In this document: in pieces, positions 37,948 to 47,584 of the stretch
How positions within the stretch are numbered: the stretch's first letter is position 1
Layout of the letters: the number at the start of each line of letters is the position of its first letter
Assembly: GCA_026874595.1 (NCBI GenBank)
Contig: JAPPUL010000076.1
Location: forward strand, 498,001 to 562,000
DNA from: Sipunculus nudus
Lineage: Eukaryota; Annelida; Sipuncula; Golfingiida; Sipunculidae
Direction of reading: 5' to 3'
Length of the DNA: 64,000 nucleotides
Notes under the pieces: model-generated
The model's input: the letters and a program-made list of their open reading frames with translations, nothing else
Database searches by the model: none
Told to the model about the DNA's origin: nothing
Program-made: the position numbers and the translations under genes

Positions 37948-38637
37948 ATGTTTAAGTTTATTAGAGTTTCGATATTTGTTTTGTTGTTATTTCCTGTAGC
38001 AAAAGAGACTTTTGCAGCTAGTGTATTATCAGGTGGTGATACTGACAGAAAATATGTTGTTGGTGTTAATTTCATGGGAGGGTCTTTTGGTTTTCAGTTT
38101 GAGGTTGAGGGTGATATTCGTCTAAGCAAGTCGTTAAGTATTGCGCCAAGGCTTGGAGGGACTGCATTAGGAGGAGCTTTGATTCTTGCGACTGGCTCTC
38201 CGAGTAAGAACTTTGCAAAAGAGGAACTAACTTCTGAATCCATGCTATCGTCATTTTTTTTAGGAGTGTCTGCTCGGTTTGCTATAATTAAAGGAATCAG
38301 ACCTCATGGTTTTTGGATAGGTCCTTCTCTCGATATTGTACTTGGTACAAACACGTCAGGTTTGGGTCTTGCTGGGCTTGGAGGGGGGTCGCTAGCAGAG
38401 CAAGCAAAAAAGTTGGCAGAGGATGCAAGGAAAGCGTTGTCTAATCAAAATACTACTAATACATCGGGTGCAAAATTTGTGGCTACTTTTGCCCCTAGTG
38501 CTGAGTTTGGATGGAGGTATACTTTTAATTTTGGTTTATCTTTACAAGCTATGCTTCGCCTTGGACTGTACATTAATACTAATGCAACTCTTGGATTTTA
38601 TGGTCTTGGCGGCGTGGGTGTAGGTTATTCGTTCTAA
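37948..38637 (+). CDS. outer-membrane beta-barrel protein
   Basis: 229 aa with a signal peptide (~1-23, cleavage after TFA). Alternating Gly/aromatic strands run through the protein (FMGGSFGFQFEVEGDI, AEFGWRYTFNFGLSLQ) and it ends in the outer-membrane-type ...GVGYSF, terminal Phe. It resembles small porin-like barrels by pattern only. GGAGAA precedes the ATG, and a long dyad follows the stop. Confidence 0.75.
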   Translation: MFKFIRVSIFVLLLFPVAKETFAASVLSGGDTDRKYVVGVNFMGGSFGFQFEVEGDIRLSKSLSIAPRLGGTALGGALILATGSPSKNFAKEELTSESMLSSFFLGVSARFAIIKGIRPHGFWIGPSLDIVLGTNTSGLGLAGLGGGSLAEQAKKLAEDARKALSNQNTTNTSGAKFVATFAPSAEFGWRYTFNFGLSLQAMLRLGLYINTNATLGFYGLGGVGVGYSF

Positions 38638-38650
38638 TGAAATAATTATT

Positions 38651-38698
38651 ATATATTGATAGTTATAACCATTTAAGTATCTATAACTATCAATATAT
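38651..38698 (+). terminator. 17-bp perfect AT-rich inverted repeat after the barrel gene
   Basis: 38651-38667 pairs fully with 38682-38698 (arm ATATTGATAGTTATA-like), loop 14 nt, followed by TTT. It sits 14 bp after the stop and likely ends or protects the mRNA. The rest of the 351-bp gap to 38988 holds nothing I recognise. Confidence 0.55.
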
Positions 38699-38988
38699 TT
38701 AAGATTCACACACAATTTTATTTGGTATTCATTCTAAACCTTATCCCTCCTGCTAACATAGACCTGTCTTACTTAGACCTGCCTTTATAATAAACAAGAA
38801 GTTAAAGCTATCTTAAACTGTATATATTAAAATCTGTATCACAGTTATTACAAATAGCTATATTAGCATAACCATTTATATCAAAAGCGTTTGAAATATA
38901 TATAGGTTAACTTTATAGGTTGTGTATTAAGAAATATAAATACTATCAAGTATCATTTATAGCCAGTTATATTTGAATAGGAGGATTT

Positions 38989-39447
38989 ATGGATATTATT
39001 ACAGAAAAGAAATACGCTAGTTTTGGTTTACGTTTTGCAGCTTTTTGTTTAGACATGTTAATTCTTCTACCTTTTGAGATTGTGTATATTATAGGTGGTG
39101 GTTTTGGTGTATATATAGATATTTCCTTTTATATTTTATCATCAATTTTGTATTCTATGTATTTTATCTTTTTACATGCACGTTATGGAGCGACTCTAGG
39201 GAAGTTTATTGTTGGTATTCGTGTTACAAAACCTGATGGTTCTATTATAGGTTGGTTAGATAGTTTTAAGCGTTATTCTATATTTATTATATTTACATTA
39301 GCTTTTCTATATATTGATACTCTCACATTACTTCAAATTGATTATAACCATTATTTAACTTTAGATATTTGGGATCGTTTTGATTTTATTTACGACCATA
39401 TGCTAACTAGTAATGATATACTTACGGCATTATTTGGTGGATATTAG
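38989..39447 (+). CDS. RDD family membrane protein, first domain (frameshifted end)
   Basis: 152 aa. RDD signature FGLRFAAFCLDMLIL and GATLGKFIVGIRVTKPDGS are intact, as are two helices. The frame then stops in ALFGGY just where the third helix and the conserved HD end should come. Those missing parts (SFIVLLINSKNRTLHDMIA) lie in the next frame, open from 39417. So a one-base shift near 39430-39440 separates the domain from its own end. TAGGAGG precedes the ATG. Confidence 0.75.
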   Translation: MDIITEKKYASFGLRFAAFCLDMLILLPFEIVYIIGGGFGVYIDISFYILSSILYSMYFIFLHARYGATLGKFIVGIRVTKPDGSIIGWLDSFKRYSIFIIFTLAFLYIDTLTLLQIDYNHYLTLDIWDRFDFIYDHMLTSNDILTALFGGY

Positions 39448-39497
39448 TTTCATTTATAGTATTACTTATAAATAGTAAAAACCGTACTCTTCATGAT

Positions 39498-40112
39498 ATG
39501 ATAGCAAATACTATAGTCATAGACACCAAAAGAAGGCATATATCAGATAGTAAAACTAATATATTAGTTAGCTATGCAGGTTTTTTTAGGCGCCTTGCGG
39601 CAAGGTGTTTAGACTTATTAACTATTATACCTATTATTGGTTTATCTTTTGTTATTGTTGAGGATTATAATAACATAATATTAACTGTTACTACTCTTAG
39701 TTTACTATCTATTTTACTACCTTTATATTTTATATTTTTCAATGTATATGCAGGTGGGACGCCAGGCAAGTTAGCGTTTAAAATGCAAATTACAAATATG
39801 GATGGAACAAAGATAAGTTATTTAAGTAGTTTTAAGCGAACTTTTATAGATTCTTTAGTTATATTTAGTTTTTATGCTATAAGAGCTTTTGTCATAGCAA
39901 GCCTTGACGCTGAGTATTATTTATCATTAGGCTCAGATTCTCGCTTAGATCTTGTTAATGGGCAGATGGAGATATGGTTTGGCATAGCCTCATTAGCATA
40001 TATGTTTTGGATATTATTTTCTATTCTAGTTTTTTTTACTAACAAAGAAAGGCAAACTATTCATGACTTCATAGCTAAAACTGTAGTTATTAAAAAAAGA
40101 GGCTTAACTTAA
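39498..40112 (+). CDS. RDD family membrane protein, second domain
   Basis: 204 aa from the first ATG. The frame itself is open from 39417 and starts with the C-terminal part of the preceding RDD domain, then continues into a complete second RDD domain (AGFFRRLAARCLDLLTII, GGTPGKLAFKMQ, QTIHDFIAKTVVI). This indicates an original double-RDD protein. The ATG at 39498 has no ribosome site, so independent translation is doubtful. RDD proteins are poorly understood; some affect ion transport. Confidence 0.7.
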   Translation: MIANTIVIDTKRRHISDSKTNILVSYAGFFRRLAARCLDLLTIIPIIGLSFVIVEDYNNIILTVTTLSLLSILLPLYFIFFNVYAGGTPGKLAFKMQITNMDGTKISYLSSFKRTFIDSLVIFSFYAIRAFVIASLDAEYYLSLGSDSRLDLVNGQMEIWFGIASLAYMFWILFSILVFFTNKERQTIHDFIAKTVVIKKRGLT

Positions 40113-40232
40113 AGCTATAACTCTCTAGTATGCAAAAGGTCTTTCAATAAGAAATAAAACTACTTTAATAAAAAAAGTTTATAGCAATGGCTTTATATAG
40201 CTTGCTAAATAAATGCCTTATAGCTTTATACT

Positions 40233-40466
40233 TTAATTCAGACTTTTAAAGCTGTAAAATGCCTTGCCGTTATAAATTAGCTTATCTCCTACTATCTTTA
40301 GCTTAATGCTAACTATTTTCTTAACCTGAATCTTTTTAGGTATTTCTGGGGGGAGTCCTGTTTCTTTATCTATAAAATATACAGGTTTTTCTAGTACTAT
40401 CAAATACTTTAACAAAGCCATAACCCTTGCTCCAGATAATGCTTTGGCAAACTTAAATAGAGGCAT
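40233..40466 (-). CDS. small hypothetical protein, 77 aa
   Basis: No family recognised. AGGAG lies 5 nt before the ATG, a strong ribosome site. The protein has a basic N-terminus and a Lys-rich beta-like C-terminus (IVSIKLKIVGDKLIYNGKAF). No signal or membrane segment is clear. Confidence 0.5.
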   Translation of the reverse strand: MPLFKFAKALSGARVMALLKYLIVLEKPVYFIDKETGLPPEIPKKIQVKKIVSIKLKIVGDKLIYNGKAFYSFKSLN

Positions 40467-40711
40467 AGCTACTCCTATATAGGAAATGTTTATGCTTAAA
40501 AGAAAGAGCTTGATAAGGCAACAAGGGCTAAAGAGCGAAGGTATTACTATGTGATTATGAGTGAGGGAAATTATGAGTTGAAATTAAAGTTTGTGTACAA
40601 AGGATTTTTAGAGAGTTTAGAGAATGCTATACTTTATCGCCCTTATTAAGTAATATAAAATTAAGCAAGATAACTCTTTCATATCTTACTTTCATATCTT
40701 ACTTTCATATC
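40467..40711. other. intergenic with an orphan open frame and 13-bp repeats
   Basis: 40500-40649 (plus) is open for 49 codons, ending ESLENAILYRPY-stop, but its only ATG is internal and without a ribosome site. It may be a gene remnant or chance. Three exact copies of TTTCATATCTTAC occupy 40677-40715; the last covers the stop codon of the minus-strand gene. Confidence 0.4.
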
Positions 40712-42571
40712 TTACTCTTCCATATAGTTTTTAGGGATTTTGGATTTAATCTTTAAAAATTGTTCTGTCTTATCAAAATGCCTAAACTTATTCTCAAGTC
40801 TTCTAATAAGCGGTTGATAAATAAATAGGTTACAATAGTTTATAGCAAAGCTATTTATTTCGTTAAGGACTTCAATAACGCTCATGCTAGATAGAAATGG
40901 TAATTTATGGATTTTATATTGAGCAAAAGGGACTAATTTGGGATAAATATCTTTAACTTGCCCAATTGTTGTAGCTTGGTTTGAGTTTAGTAATAATTTA
41001 TCATCATCATTTAGTCTATAAGTTATATAGTGCCTGTATAAAGCATTAGATATTTTATTTGCTATATTATAAAAAGAAATGGCAGACAATCTAATAAGCT
41101 CACATGCTTTATCTTCCTTAACAGCCCCTATTCTACCTTGAGTATTAAACTTTTCATAAGTTGAGAAATCAATAAGAATATAAGCGTTGTTCTCTTTAAA
41201 AGATTGCAACTCATCAGCTATATTTTTAAGTTTAGAAATATCGTCAGTAAAGATAAAGTCGTCAACAATATGCCTGCGAATAATACTTTTCTCAGGAGTT
41301 TCAAGAGGGATTTTGTTACCGTTTAAAAAGCTTGAGTATATATGAATAAATCCATTAATAAAGCGTAAAACAGGTATTATTACATCATCTTGCAGCTGTT
41401 TTAGATATTGTATATATTCTGTTTTTGAATATAAGTTATCTGTTTTTGTATGCTCATCCTTATAAGAATAAACCTTCTCAAAAAGCGAATAAACATATTT
41501 TTTATTTTTATAAGGCGAAGCAATATGAATATTGAATGAAGTATCAATAAATTGTAGAGTAAAAAGCTCCTTTTCAGCCTGAAGGTATTGCTGTTTATAT
41601 TTTCTTAATCTTTGTTTAAGCTGCTTTTTGACTCTGTTGTTAAATTTATATTTATTATTTTGAATTTCTTTAATATTGTAATGAGCAAGCATATCCTTTA
41701 GAGTAGGGGGTTTAATCCTGTAATGAAGAATAACGATGGCTTTAATTATGTTATAAAGAGAGATTCCATGAGAGTTTGTGTTTAGCATAGATTTTATTAA
41801 AGCTAGTATTTTAGGTAATTGAGCTTTAAACTTATGGTTATGAGCAATAGTGTTATTTATGGCTTTTTCTATGTATCTTATAAAATCAGGTTTTATAAGC
41901 AGATATAAATATGGTTTTATAAAGATATAAAGCTTTTTATAAGTAATATTGATATTTGGATTTTGTAACATATCGTTTGCAAGTAAAATATGCTTAATGG
42001 CATTATCCAAGTCGACAATAATATTGTAATGTTTAACATCAAGCCGAGTCCACTCATTAGTAAGGATATACTCAACAGGTTCTTTTAGAAAGTATTTAAT
42101 ATCCATAAGAAGATATTTGTAATATTTATATGCCTTATGAGTGATTCTTGGTTTTAAAATTATGCTACCGTCGGCAACACGAGTTTTTCTAGTAAACTTA
42201 TTAATATGCCTTCTAGTAGCCAAGAGATATTGTAAGATATTGGTTTTAAAGAACTTGAATTGTTTTCCAGAAGGCTTTTTGGTATAAGGTTTAGATTGTT
42301 TTTTACTTTGTTTAGGAGTTAGTTTTTCTTTGTTTCGTTCTTGCTTATCAATATATTCAATGTATTGAATTCTCTTATTGCTATTAGTTTCTGACTTAAT
42401 ATAATCATCGATTAAAGCACTATTCTCAGGGCTTCTATCTCTTGAAATCATAATTATAAATGTCAGGTAATTAGTTAAATCATTATTTATAGAATGTGAA
42501 ATATTTTCATGATTTACCAAAGGAGCTTGTGATTCATTTTCTTTTTGTAATTCGATTATATTTTGTAACAT
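40712..42571 (-). CDS. large hypothetical protein, 619 aa
   Basis: No family recognised with confidence. It is Lys/Asn/Ile-rich and mostly helical, with a basic low-complexity linker (~85-110, KQSKKQSKPYTKKPSGKQ). There is no signal peptide. It lacks obvious catalytic motifs. Some spirochaetal DUF families (such as DUF5312) have this size and style, but I could not confirm a match. It is divergent from the TPR-NHL gene. Confidence 0.7.
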   Translation of the reverse strand: MLQNIIELQKENESQAPLVNHENISHSINNDLTNYLTFIIMISRDRSPENSALIDDYIKSETNSNKRIQYIEYIDKQERNKEKLTPKQSKKQSKPYTKKPSGKQFKFFKTNILQYLLATRRHINKFTRKTRVADGSIILKPRITHKAYKYYKYLLMDIKYFLKEPVEYILTNEWTRLDVKHYNIIVDLDNAIKHILLANDMLQNPNINITYKKLYIFIKPYLYLLIKPDFIRYIEKAINNTIAHNHKFKAQLPKILALIKSMLNTNSHGISLYNIIKAIVILHYRIKPPTLKDMLAHYNIKEIQNNKYKFNNRVKKQLKQRLRKYKQQYLQAEKELFTLQFIDTSFNIHIASPYKNKKYVYSLFEKVYSYKDEHTKTDNLYSKTEYIQYLKQLQDDVIIPVLRFINGFIHIYSSFLNGNKIPLETPEKSIIRRHIVDDFIFTDDISKLKNIADELQSFKENNAYILIDFSTYEKFNTQGRIGAVKEDKACELIRLSAISFYNIANKISNALYRHYITYRLNDDDKLLLNSNQATTIGQVKDIYPKLVPFAQYKIHKLPFLSSMSVIEVLNEINSFAINYCNLFIYQPLIRRLENKFRHFDKTEQFLKIKSKIPKNYMEE

Positions 42572-42721
42572 ATATTTTTCTCCAGTTTTCTTTTATCAAA
42601 ATGTTATTAGGAAGTGAAAAAAGAGCGATAATGCCAATAGCCAAGTAATAAAGTTTTTGTATTTGCGTTAAAAGTCGATAAAAGAAAAAAAAGCAAATAA
42701 CTTAATTACGATGGAGCGGCA

Positions 42722-44815
42722 ATGAAAAGCGTAAAGAGACTATCCCTCATAGTAAGTGTATTACTATTAGTGCTTCTTGGGATTGTTGACAATATAAAAA
42801 GCCAACAAAAGCGAAGCATAAATAAAGCAAACGCCTTTTTCGAAGAGGGACTAAATCATTATAATAACAATGATTACATAGCATCTACAAATTATTTCAT
42901 ACGCGCACTATACAACTTCCCAAATTATTATAAAGCACGTTACTGGCTAGGGAAATCATATTTCCAAAGCGGCTACATAAAAAACGCGCTTGTTGAATGG
43001 AAACAAGTATTAAACTTAGTTGGTGGAGAAGATTATTTTTTAAAGAATAAGATAAAACGTCTTCTAAACCAGATAGTCCAACCACAAGTTCCAACAATAA
43101 AAGACTCTTATATAAAGACCTCCAATATAAAGCCAAAAAAATTAAAGATGCCAACCTCATTAATAAAGGGGCATAATGAGAATTACCTAGTAACAGGCTA
43201 TGAGAGCTCAAATATCGTAATACTTAATAAAAATGGTGAAGAACTAGCAAATCTAAGCTATCCTCAATATCCATTTAAACACCCATACGACATAGTTCAA
43301 AGTGGGGGAGGGGATTTTTTTGTATCAGATTTTGGTAAAGACATGATACACCGTATTTCAAGCGATTTAAAATATGTAAGTTCCTTTGGGGGGGAGGGGA
43401 TAGAGTCGGGACGTTTTGTAGGGCCAAAGGGTTTGAGCCTAGATAGATATAACAATTTGTATGTGGTAGATAGTGCAAACCACCGCATACAAAAGTTTGA
43501 CATGGAAGGTCGACATATAATGAGTTTTGGACAGAAGGGTTTTGGAGAGGATAGACTTTACATGCCAAGTGATATAGCGGTTATGCGGCGAGGTGGAGGA
43601 AAGATAGAACATATATATATAACGGACACAGGGAATAAGAGGATAAAGGAATATGATTTAAGCGGTAATCATATAAGGAACTTGCTTGAGGGGGTATTAG
43701 AAAAGCCTTATGGACTTAAGCAGGTAGATGATTCTAAAGTTGTGGTAGCGGATAAAGACAGGGGAGTATATATGTTTGATGTTGATACAAAGGAATATAG
43801 ATTGCTAAAGGGAGTTGATAATGATTTACGTGAGCCTTTAGATATAGCAACAGATGCAAATAACTTGCTATATATAACAGATTTAGGTAGTTCTAGTTTA
43901 AAAGGTTACGTACCTGAGAGTATGAAATATAACAATTTAGATATAAGGGTACTACAAACGTTCTCAGACGACTATCCAAAGATATTGCAACGAGTTTTAG
44001 TAAAGGATCAATTTGGGAAGACAATATATGGCTTAAAGGCAAAGAACTTTAACTTATACGAATCAGGGGTGGAACACGAAGTAGAGGTAGAGACAAAGAA
44101 GAAGAAGGGGACATCGTTGCTTATAATAAATGAGCTAAGAGAAGGTATGGAAGAGCATAGCGATGAGTTAAGGGGACTTTTAGAGAAGGTTTTTTTGGGT
44201 ATGGGAGAGGATGACAAAGTAAAGGTATTAAATTCCGCAAGTAATTATGTAGAGAAAGGAGGTTTTTTAAATGATAAATCATATAGCCTTAAGCTATTGT
44301 TTTCGAAGGAAGGGATTAATGGATACGCAAGCGGGGTAGGAGATAGGAGGAAGCTAGGAGAAGTTATCCATAAGGGTGTAACGAGTTTAATAAAGCGTAG
44401 TATAGAGATGCGAGTAGCTTTACTTCTAATAAGCAGGGGAGATATAAATGAGGAGTCTCTTCTTCCCTATGGGCATGAAGTATGTATAAATTACGCAAAG
44501 AATAACCTAATACCGATATATGTGCTAAGCTTTGGTAAAGCGGGAGAGAGAGGAGATTATTTATTAAAAGAGCTTGCACAAGGCACAGAGGGGAAATATT
44601 TCCATGCATATAGGAGTGAAGATACAAAAGATTTATTAAAGATGATAAAAAAGCGTAAGGAGGAGATCTATAATATAAGACACAGATCACGCTTTATAAG
44701 TTTAGAAGGAGGGCATAAGCAGCCCTTGCATAATAGATGGCGTGATATAAGGCTTGAAGTTAAAGTAAACGAGCTTATGGGTCAAGACAAGTCAGAATAT
44801 TATATATATCGGTAA
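42722..44815 (+). CDS. exported TPR - NHL propeller - VWA-like protein
   Basis: 697 aa. Signal or anchor ~7-25; TPR repeats ~33-105 (YYKARYWLGKSYFQSGYIKNA). Residues ~140-395 form an NHL/six-bladed propeller with repeated GPKGLSLDRYNNLYVVDSAN and RIQKFDMEGR units. From ~420 to 660 comes a von Willebrand A-like domain (LLIINELREGMEEHSDE, then RVALLLISRGDINE). Proteins with TPR and NHL repeats occur in treponemes. Envelope scaffold or sensing role inferred. First gene of the cluster ending with aroK. Confidence 0.75.
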   Translation: MKSVKRLSLIVSVLLLVLLGIVDNIKSQQKRSINKANAFFEEGLNHYNNNDYIASTNYFIRALYNFPNYYKARYWLGKSYFQSGYIKNALVEWKQVLNLVGGEDYFLKNKIKRLLNQIVQPQVPTIKDSYIKTSNIKPKKLKMPTSLIKGHNENYLVTGYESSNIVILNKNGEELANLSYPQYPFKHPYDIVQSGGGDFFVSDFGKDMIHRISSDLKYVSSFGGEGIESGRFVGPKGLSLDRYNNLYVVDSANHRIQKFDMEGRHIMSFGQKGFGEDRLYMPSDIAVMRRGGGKIEHIYITDTGNKRIKEYDLSGNHIRNLLEGVLEKPYGLKQVDDSKVVVADKDRGVYMFDVDTKEYRLLKGVDNDLREPLDIATDANNLLYITDLGSSSLKGYVPESMKYNNLDIRVLQTFSDDYPKILQRVLVKDQFGKTIYGLKAKNFNLYESGVEHEVEVETKKKKGTSLLIINELREGMEEHSDELRGLLEKVFLGMGEDDKVKVLNSASNYVEKGGFLNDKSYSLKLLFSKEGINGYASGVGDRRKLGEVIHKGVTSLIKRSIEMRVALLLISRGDINEESLLPYGHEVCINYAKNNLIPIYVLSFGKAGERGDYLLKELAQGTEGKYFHAYRSEDTKDLLKMIKKRKEEIYNIRHRSRFISLEGGHKQPLHNRWRDIRLEVKVNELMGQDKSEYYIYR

Positions 44816-44875
44816 AAGCTAGATTAAAAGGGCTTTTGTTGAATTTGCAAAGAATTAAGAAAGGATAAATAAGGA

Positions 44876-45469
44876 TTGTTTAGAGTATTAAGAAGTCTTT
44901 ATGAATGGGTCTTAAGCTTTGCCTATAAGCGATATGGGATATTGGTATTGTACCTGGTATCGTTTTTGGAGTCATCGATATTCCCGATACCGCCTGATGT
45001 ACTTCTAATAGGGTTATGCTTATCTCGAACTAATCGTTCATATATATATGCTCTAGTATGTACAGTTGGTTCTGTAATGGGCGGGATATTTGGTTATTAT
45101 ATAGGTTATAGTTTATGGGCGGGAGTGAGTGGAATATTTTTTGAATACGTACCTGGGATAAATGAAGCTAGTTTTTTGAGTATAAAAAGTAGTTATGAGC
45201 AATATAATTTCTGGGTGGTATTCACGGCAGGGTTTACGCCTATCCCTTATAAGGTAATAACGCTTACAGCAGGGATATTTGGAATAAACTTTGCAATATT
45301 CGTGCTTGCCTCATTAATTAGTCGCGGGGCTAGGTTTCTGTTGCTATCGTATTTAATAAGTCGTTATGGTAAGACGGTGAATGTGTTTATAGACAAGTAT
45401 TTTAATCTTTTGACGATAGTATTTTTGTTGTTGCTAATATTGTTTTACATAGTATTTAAATGGATATAA
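44876..45469 (+). CDS. YqaA-like VTT/DedA family membrane protein
   Basis: 197 aa. The VTT core is visible: FLESSIFPIPPDVLLIGL, GSVMGGIFGYYIGY and AGFTPIPYKVITLTAGIF. DedA/VTT proteins are lipid scramblase-like; YqaA has no settled function. TTG start, with AAGGA elements upstream. Between two TPR genes. Confidence 0.85.
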   Translation: MFRVLRSLYEWVLSFAYKRYGILVLYLVSFLESSIFPIPPDVLLIGLCLSRTNRSYIYALVCTVGSVMGGIFGYYIGYSLWAGVSGIFFEYVPGINEASFLSIKSSYEQYNFWVVFTAGFTPIPYKVITLTAGIFGINFAIFVLASLISRGARFLLLSYLISRYGKTVNVFIDKYFNLLTIVFLLLLILFYIVFKWI

Positions 45470-45511
45470 TAATCTAACTTATAATATAAGGAGAGAATAA
45501 GCGAGGGAGTT

Positions 45512-47584
45512 ATGCGAGAAAAGATAATATATGTGCTAGCATTTTTACTAATGCTTCTTAATACAATGTATGGGGCTGGGGCACGGGAATTATATGAGAG
45601 GGGACGTATTGAATACTTAAAGGGCAATTATTTCAAAGCTTTAGAATTGTATAGGGAAGCGGTAAGCTTAAATGTTAATTATAAGGAAGCGAAGGTAGGA
45701 CTGGGCGAGGTTTTTTATAGTTTAAAGAGCTACGACAAATCCTATACGTACTTCAAGCAGGCGGAGAATGGTTTTGAACATGATGTAGGGATAAAGTTAT
45801 GGCTTGCGAAAGTACAAATAGCGCGTGGACGTTACGACAGTGCAGAATCATATATAATTAGAGTACAAAGCCTAAGACCAAACAGTTATGAAAGTTATAT
45901 TTTGTATGGCGATATTCAAGTAGGAAGGGGTATGGGAGCGAAAGGTATAAGTTATTATAAAAGAGCAAGCCTGATAGATAAAAAAGATGAAAGAGCGTAT
46001 ATGAAGATGGGAGGAGTATATCTTAGTTTATCGCAGAATAAGCAAGCGTATAAATATATAAAGAAAGCACATGATCTAAATAATATAAATCCAAAGACAA
46101 TACTATACCTGGGTAAATATTATAAAAGCGAAGGACAATTAGAAGAGAGCGAGATACAAATACGGGATGCACTAATGCTAAAACCTGGTTATAAGGAAGC
46201 ACTTGATGAGTTATACGAAGTACTTTTCATGCAGTCGAAGTGGGTGGAGGCAACCAAGGTGCTAGAAGAATTGGTTTCATATGAGCGTGGTGCAATAAGC
46301 AGTGCAGGCAAGATAAGATATTATTATAATCTAGGACTTTTGTATGATAAATTAGATAAGCCACTAAGAGCAATTAGCTACCTATTTGAGGGGATAGAAA
46401 AGGATGGAAATAACGAAGCATTAAGATACAAGGCAGAAGATATATACAGGCGATACTATTGGAAAGACGAAGAGGTGCGAAAGCGGGGCTCAGAGCTTAT
46501 TTCGTACTGGTATAAAAAGGGACTTAGTTATCGAGAACAATACTTAACAGAGCAAGCAATATTTGCCTTTAGGCGAGCAATAAGACTTGATCCAAAACAT
46601 ATAAAGTTAAGGATATCCTTAGCAAATATCCTAAAGGAAAAAGGACTAATAGATGCGTATTATAGAGAACTTAAGGTGCTTATAGAGTTACTAAACGGCT
46701 CTAATGGAGTGGTGGATGGAGTTTTAGAGGAGAAAGGTTTTATGGAGAAGTTAAAATCCGAGCTAAAAGATGAGATATTGTTTACAGAATATAGGCTTGA
46801 AAATATATTGTCGAAAGCAGAAGAGATAGATCAGTATGAGACAAAGAAGACGAGTCCGAAGGTGGGACTATTACCATTTGTGGAGAATAAGGATTTAAAG
46901 AGGCATTACGGTATAGAGAAGATATACCAGGAGTTATTATATACATCATTAAAGATGGAAGATAGACTTAATGTAATTTTAGTAACACAAGAGGAGATAA
47001 ATGATAAAGATTTCATAGAGAAAGAAGGCTTAAACTTCATATTGCAAGGACAGATAAAAGAAGATGGAAAGAACGTTTTAAGAGGTTCAAATATAAAGTC
47101 AGAAGGCTTTGAAAAGGTAAGTGGACTTAGAGTAAGTCTTAAATTATTAAATGTACGTGATGGGGAAATATATAAAATATATAGATTATACCAAAGTGGT
47201 AATGATCGTTTTTTAAAGAGCGCGCTTAATTTAGGGAAAGAGGTAGCAAAGACGTTTCCAATATTTGGGTCAGTAATTAGATTAAATCATAAAGAAGTAT
47301 ATCTAAACGTGGGCAAGCGGCATAGCTATAAAGCAGGGGATAGATTTTATGTATTGAGTAAAGAGGAGATGCTACGCTTGATACAAAACAAAGAAGTAGA
47401 AGATATAATAAGTGATAAAAACAAGTTGGAAGCGGAGCTTTTGTCATACAAAAGGAACAAACAATTTGGACTTGACATAATAAGGCTAATAAAGACGGAT
47501 GAAAACATATCAAAGGGGCGACTTATAACCTCTGATTTTTTTGAAGAACTAAGTACAAGAAGTTATGTGATTTATGTACCGTAG
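45512..47584 (+). CDS. exported TPR protein with C-terminal FlgT/CsgG-like region
   Basis: 690 aa. Signal peptide ~1-22 (AGA cleavage). At least eight TPR units run from ~24 to 390. The C-terminal third resembles the TolB-N/CsgG plus FlgT-C arrangement: VGLLPFVENKDLK, NFILQGQIKEDG, and YKAGDRFYVLSKEEM. Likely a periplasmic or outer-membrane assembly factor. It overlaps aroK by 11 bp. Confidence 0.7.
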   Translation: MREKIIYVLAFLLMLLNTMYGAGARELYERGRIEYLKGNYFKALELYREAVSLNVNYKEAKVGLGEVFYSLKSYDKSYTYFKQAENGFEHDVGIKLWLAKVQIARGRYDSAESYIIRVQSLRPNSYESYILYGDIQVGRGMGAKGISYYKRASLIDKKDERAYMKMGGVYLSLSQNKQAYKYIKKAHDLNNINPKTILYLGKYYKSEGQLEESEIQIRDALMLKPGYKEALDELYEVLFMQSKWVEATKVLEELVSYERGAISSAGKIRYYYNLGLLYDKLDKPLRAISYLFEGIEKDGNNEALRYKAEDIYRRYYWKDEEVRKRGSELISYWYKKGLSYREQYLTEQAIFAFRRAIRLDPKHIKLRISLANILKEKGLIDAYYRELKVLIELLNGSNGVVDGVLEEKGFMEKLKSELKDEILFTEYRLENILSKAEEIDQYETKKTSPKVGLLPFVENKDLKRHYGIEKIYQELLYTSLKMEDRLNVILVTQEEINDKDFIEKEGLNFILQGQIKEDGKNVLRGSNIKSEGFEKVSGLRVSLKLLNVRDGEIYKIYRLYQSGNDRFLKSALNLGKEVAKTFPIFGSVIRLNHKEVYLNVGKRHSYKAGDRFYVLSKEEMLRLIQNKEVEDIISDKNKLEAELLSYKRNKQFGLDIIRLIKTDENISKGRLITSDFFEELSTRSYVIYVP

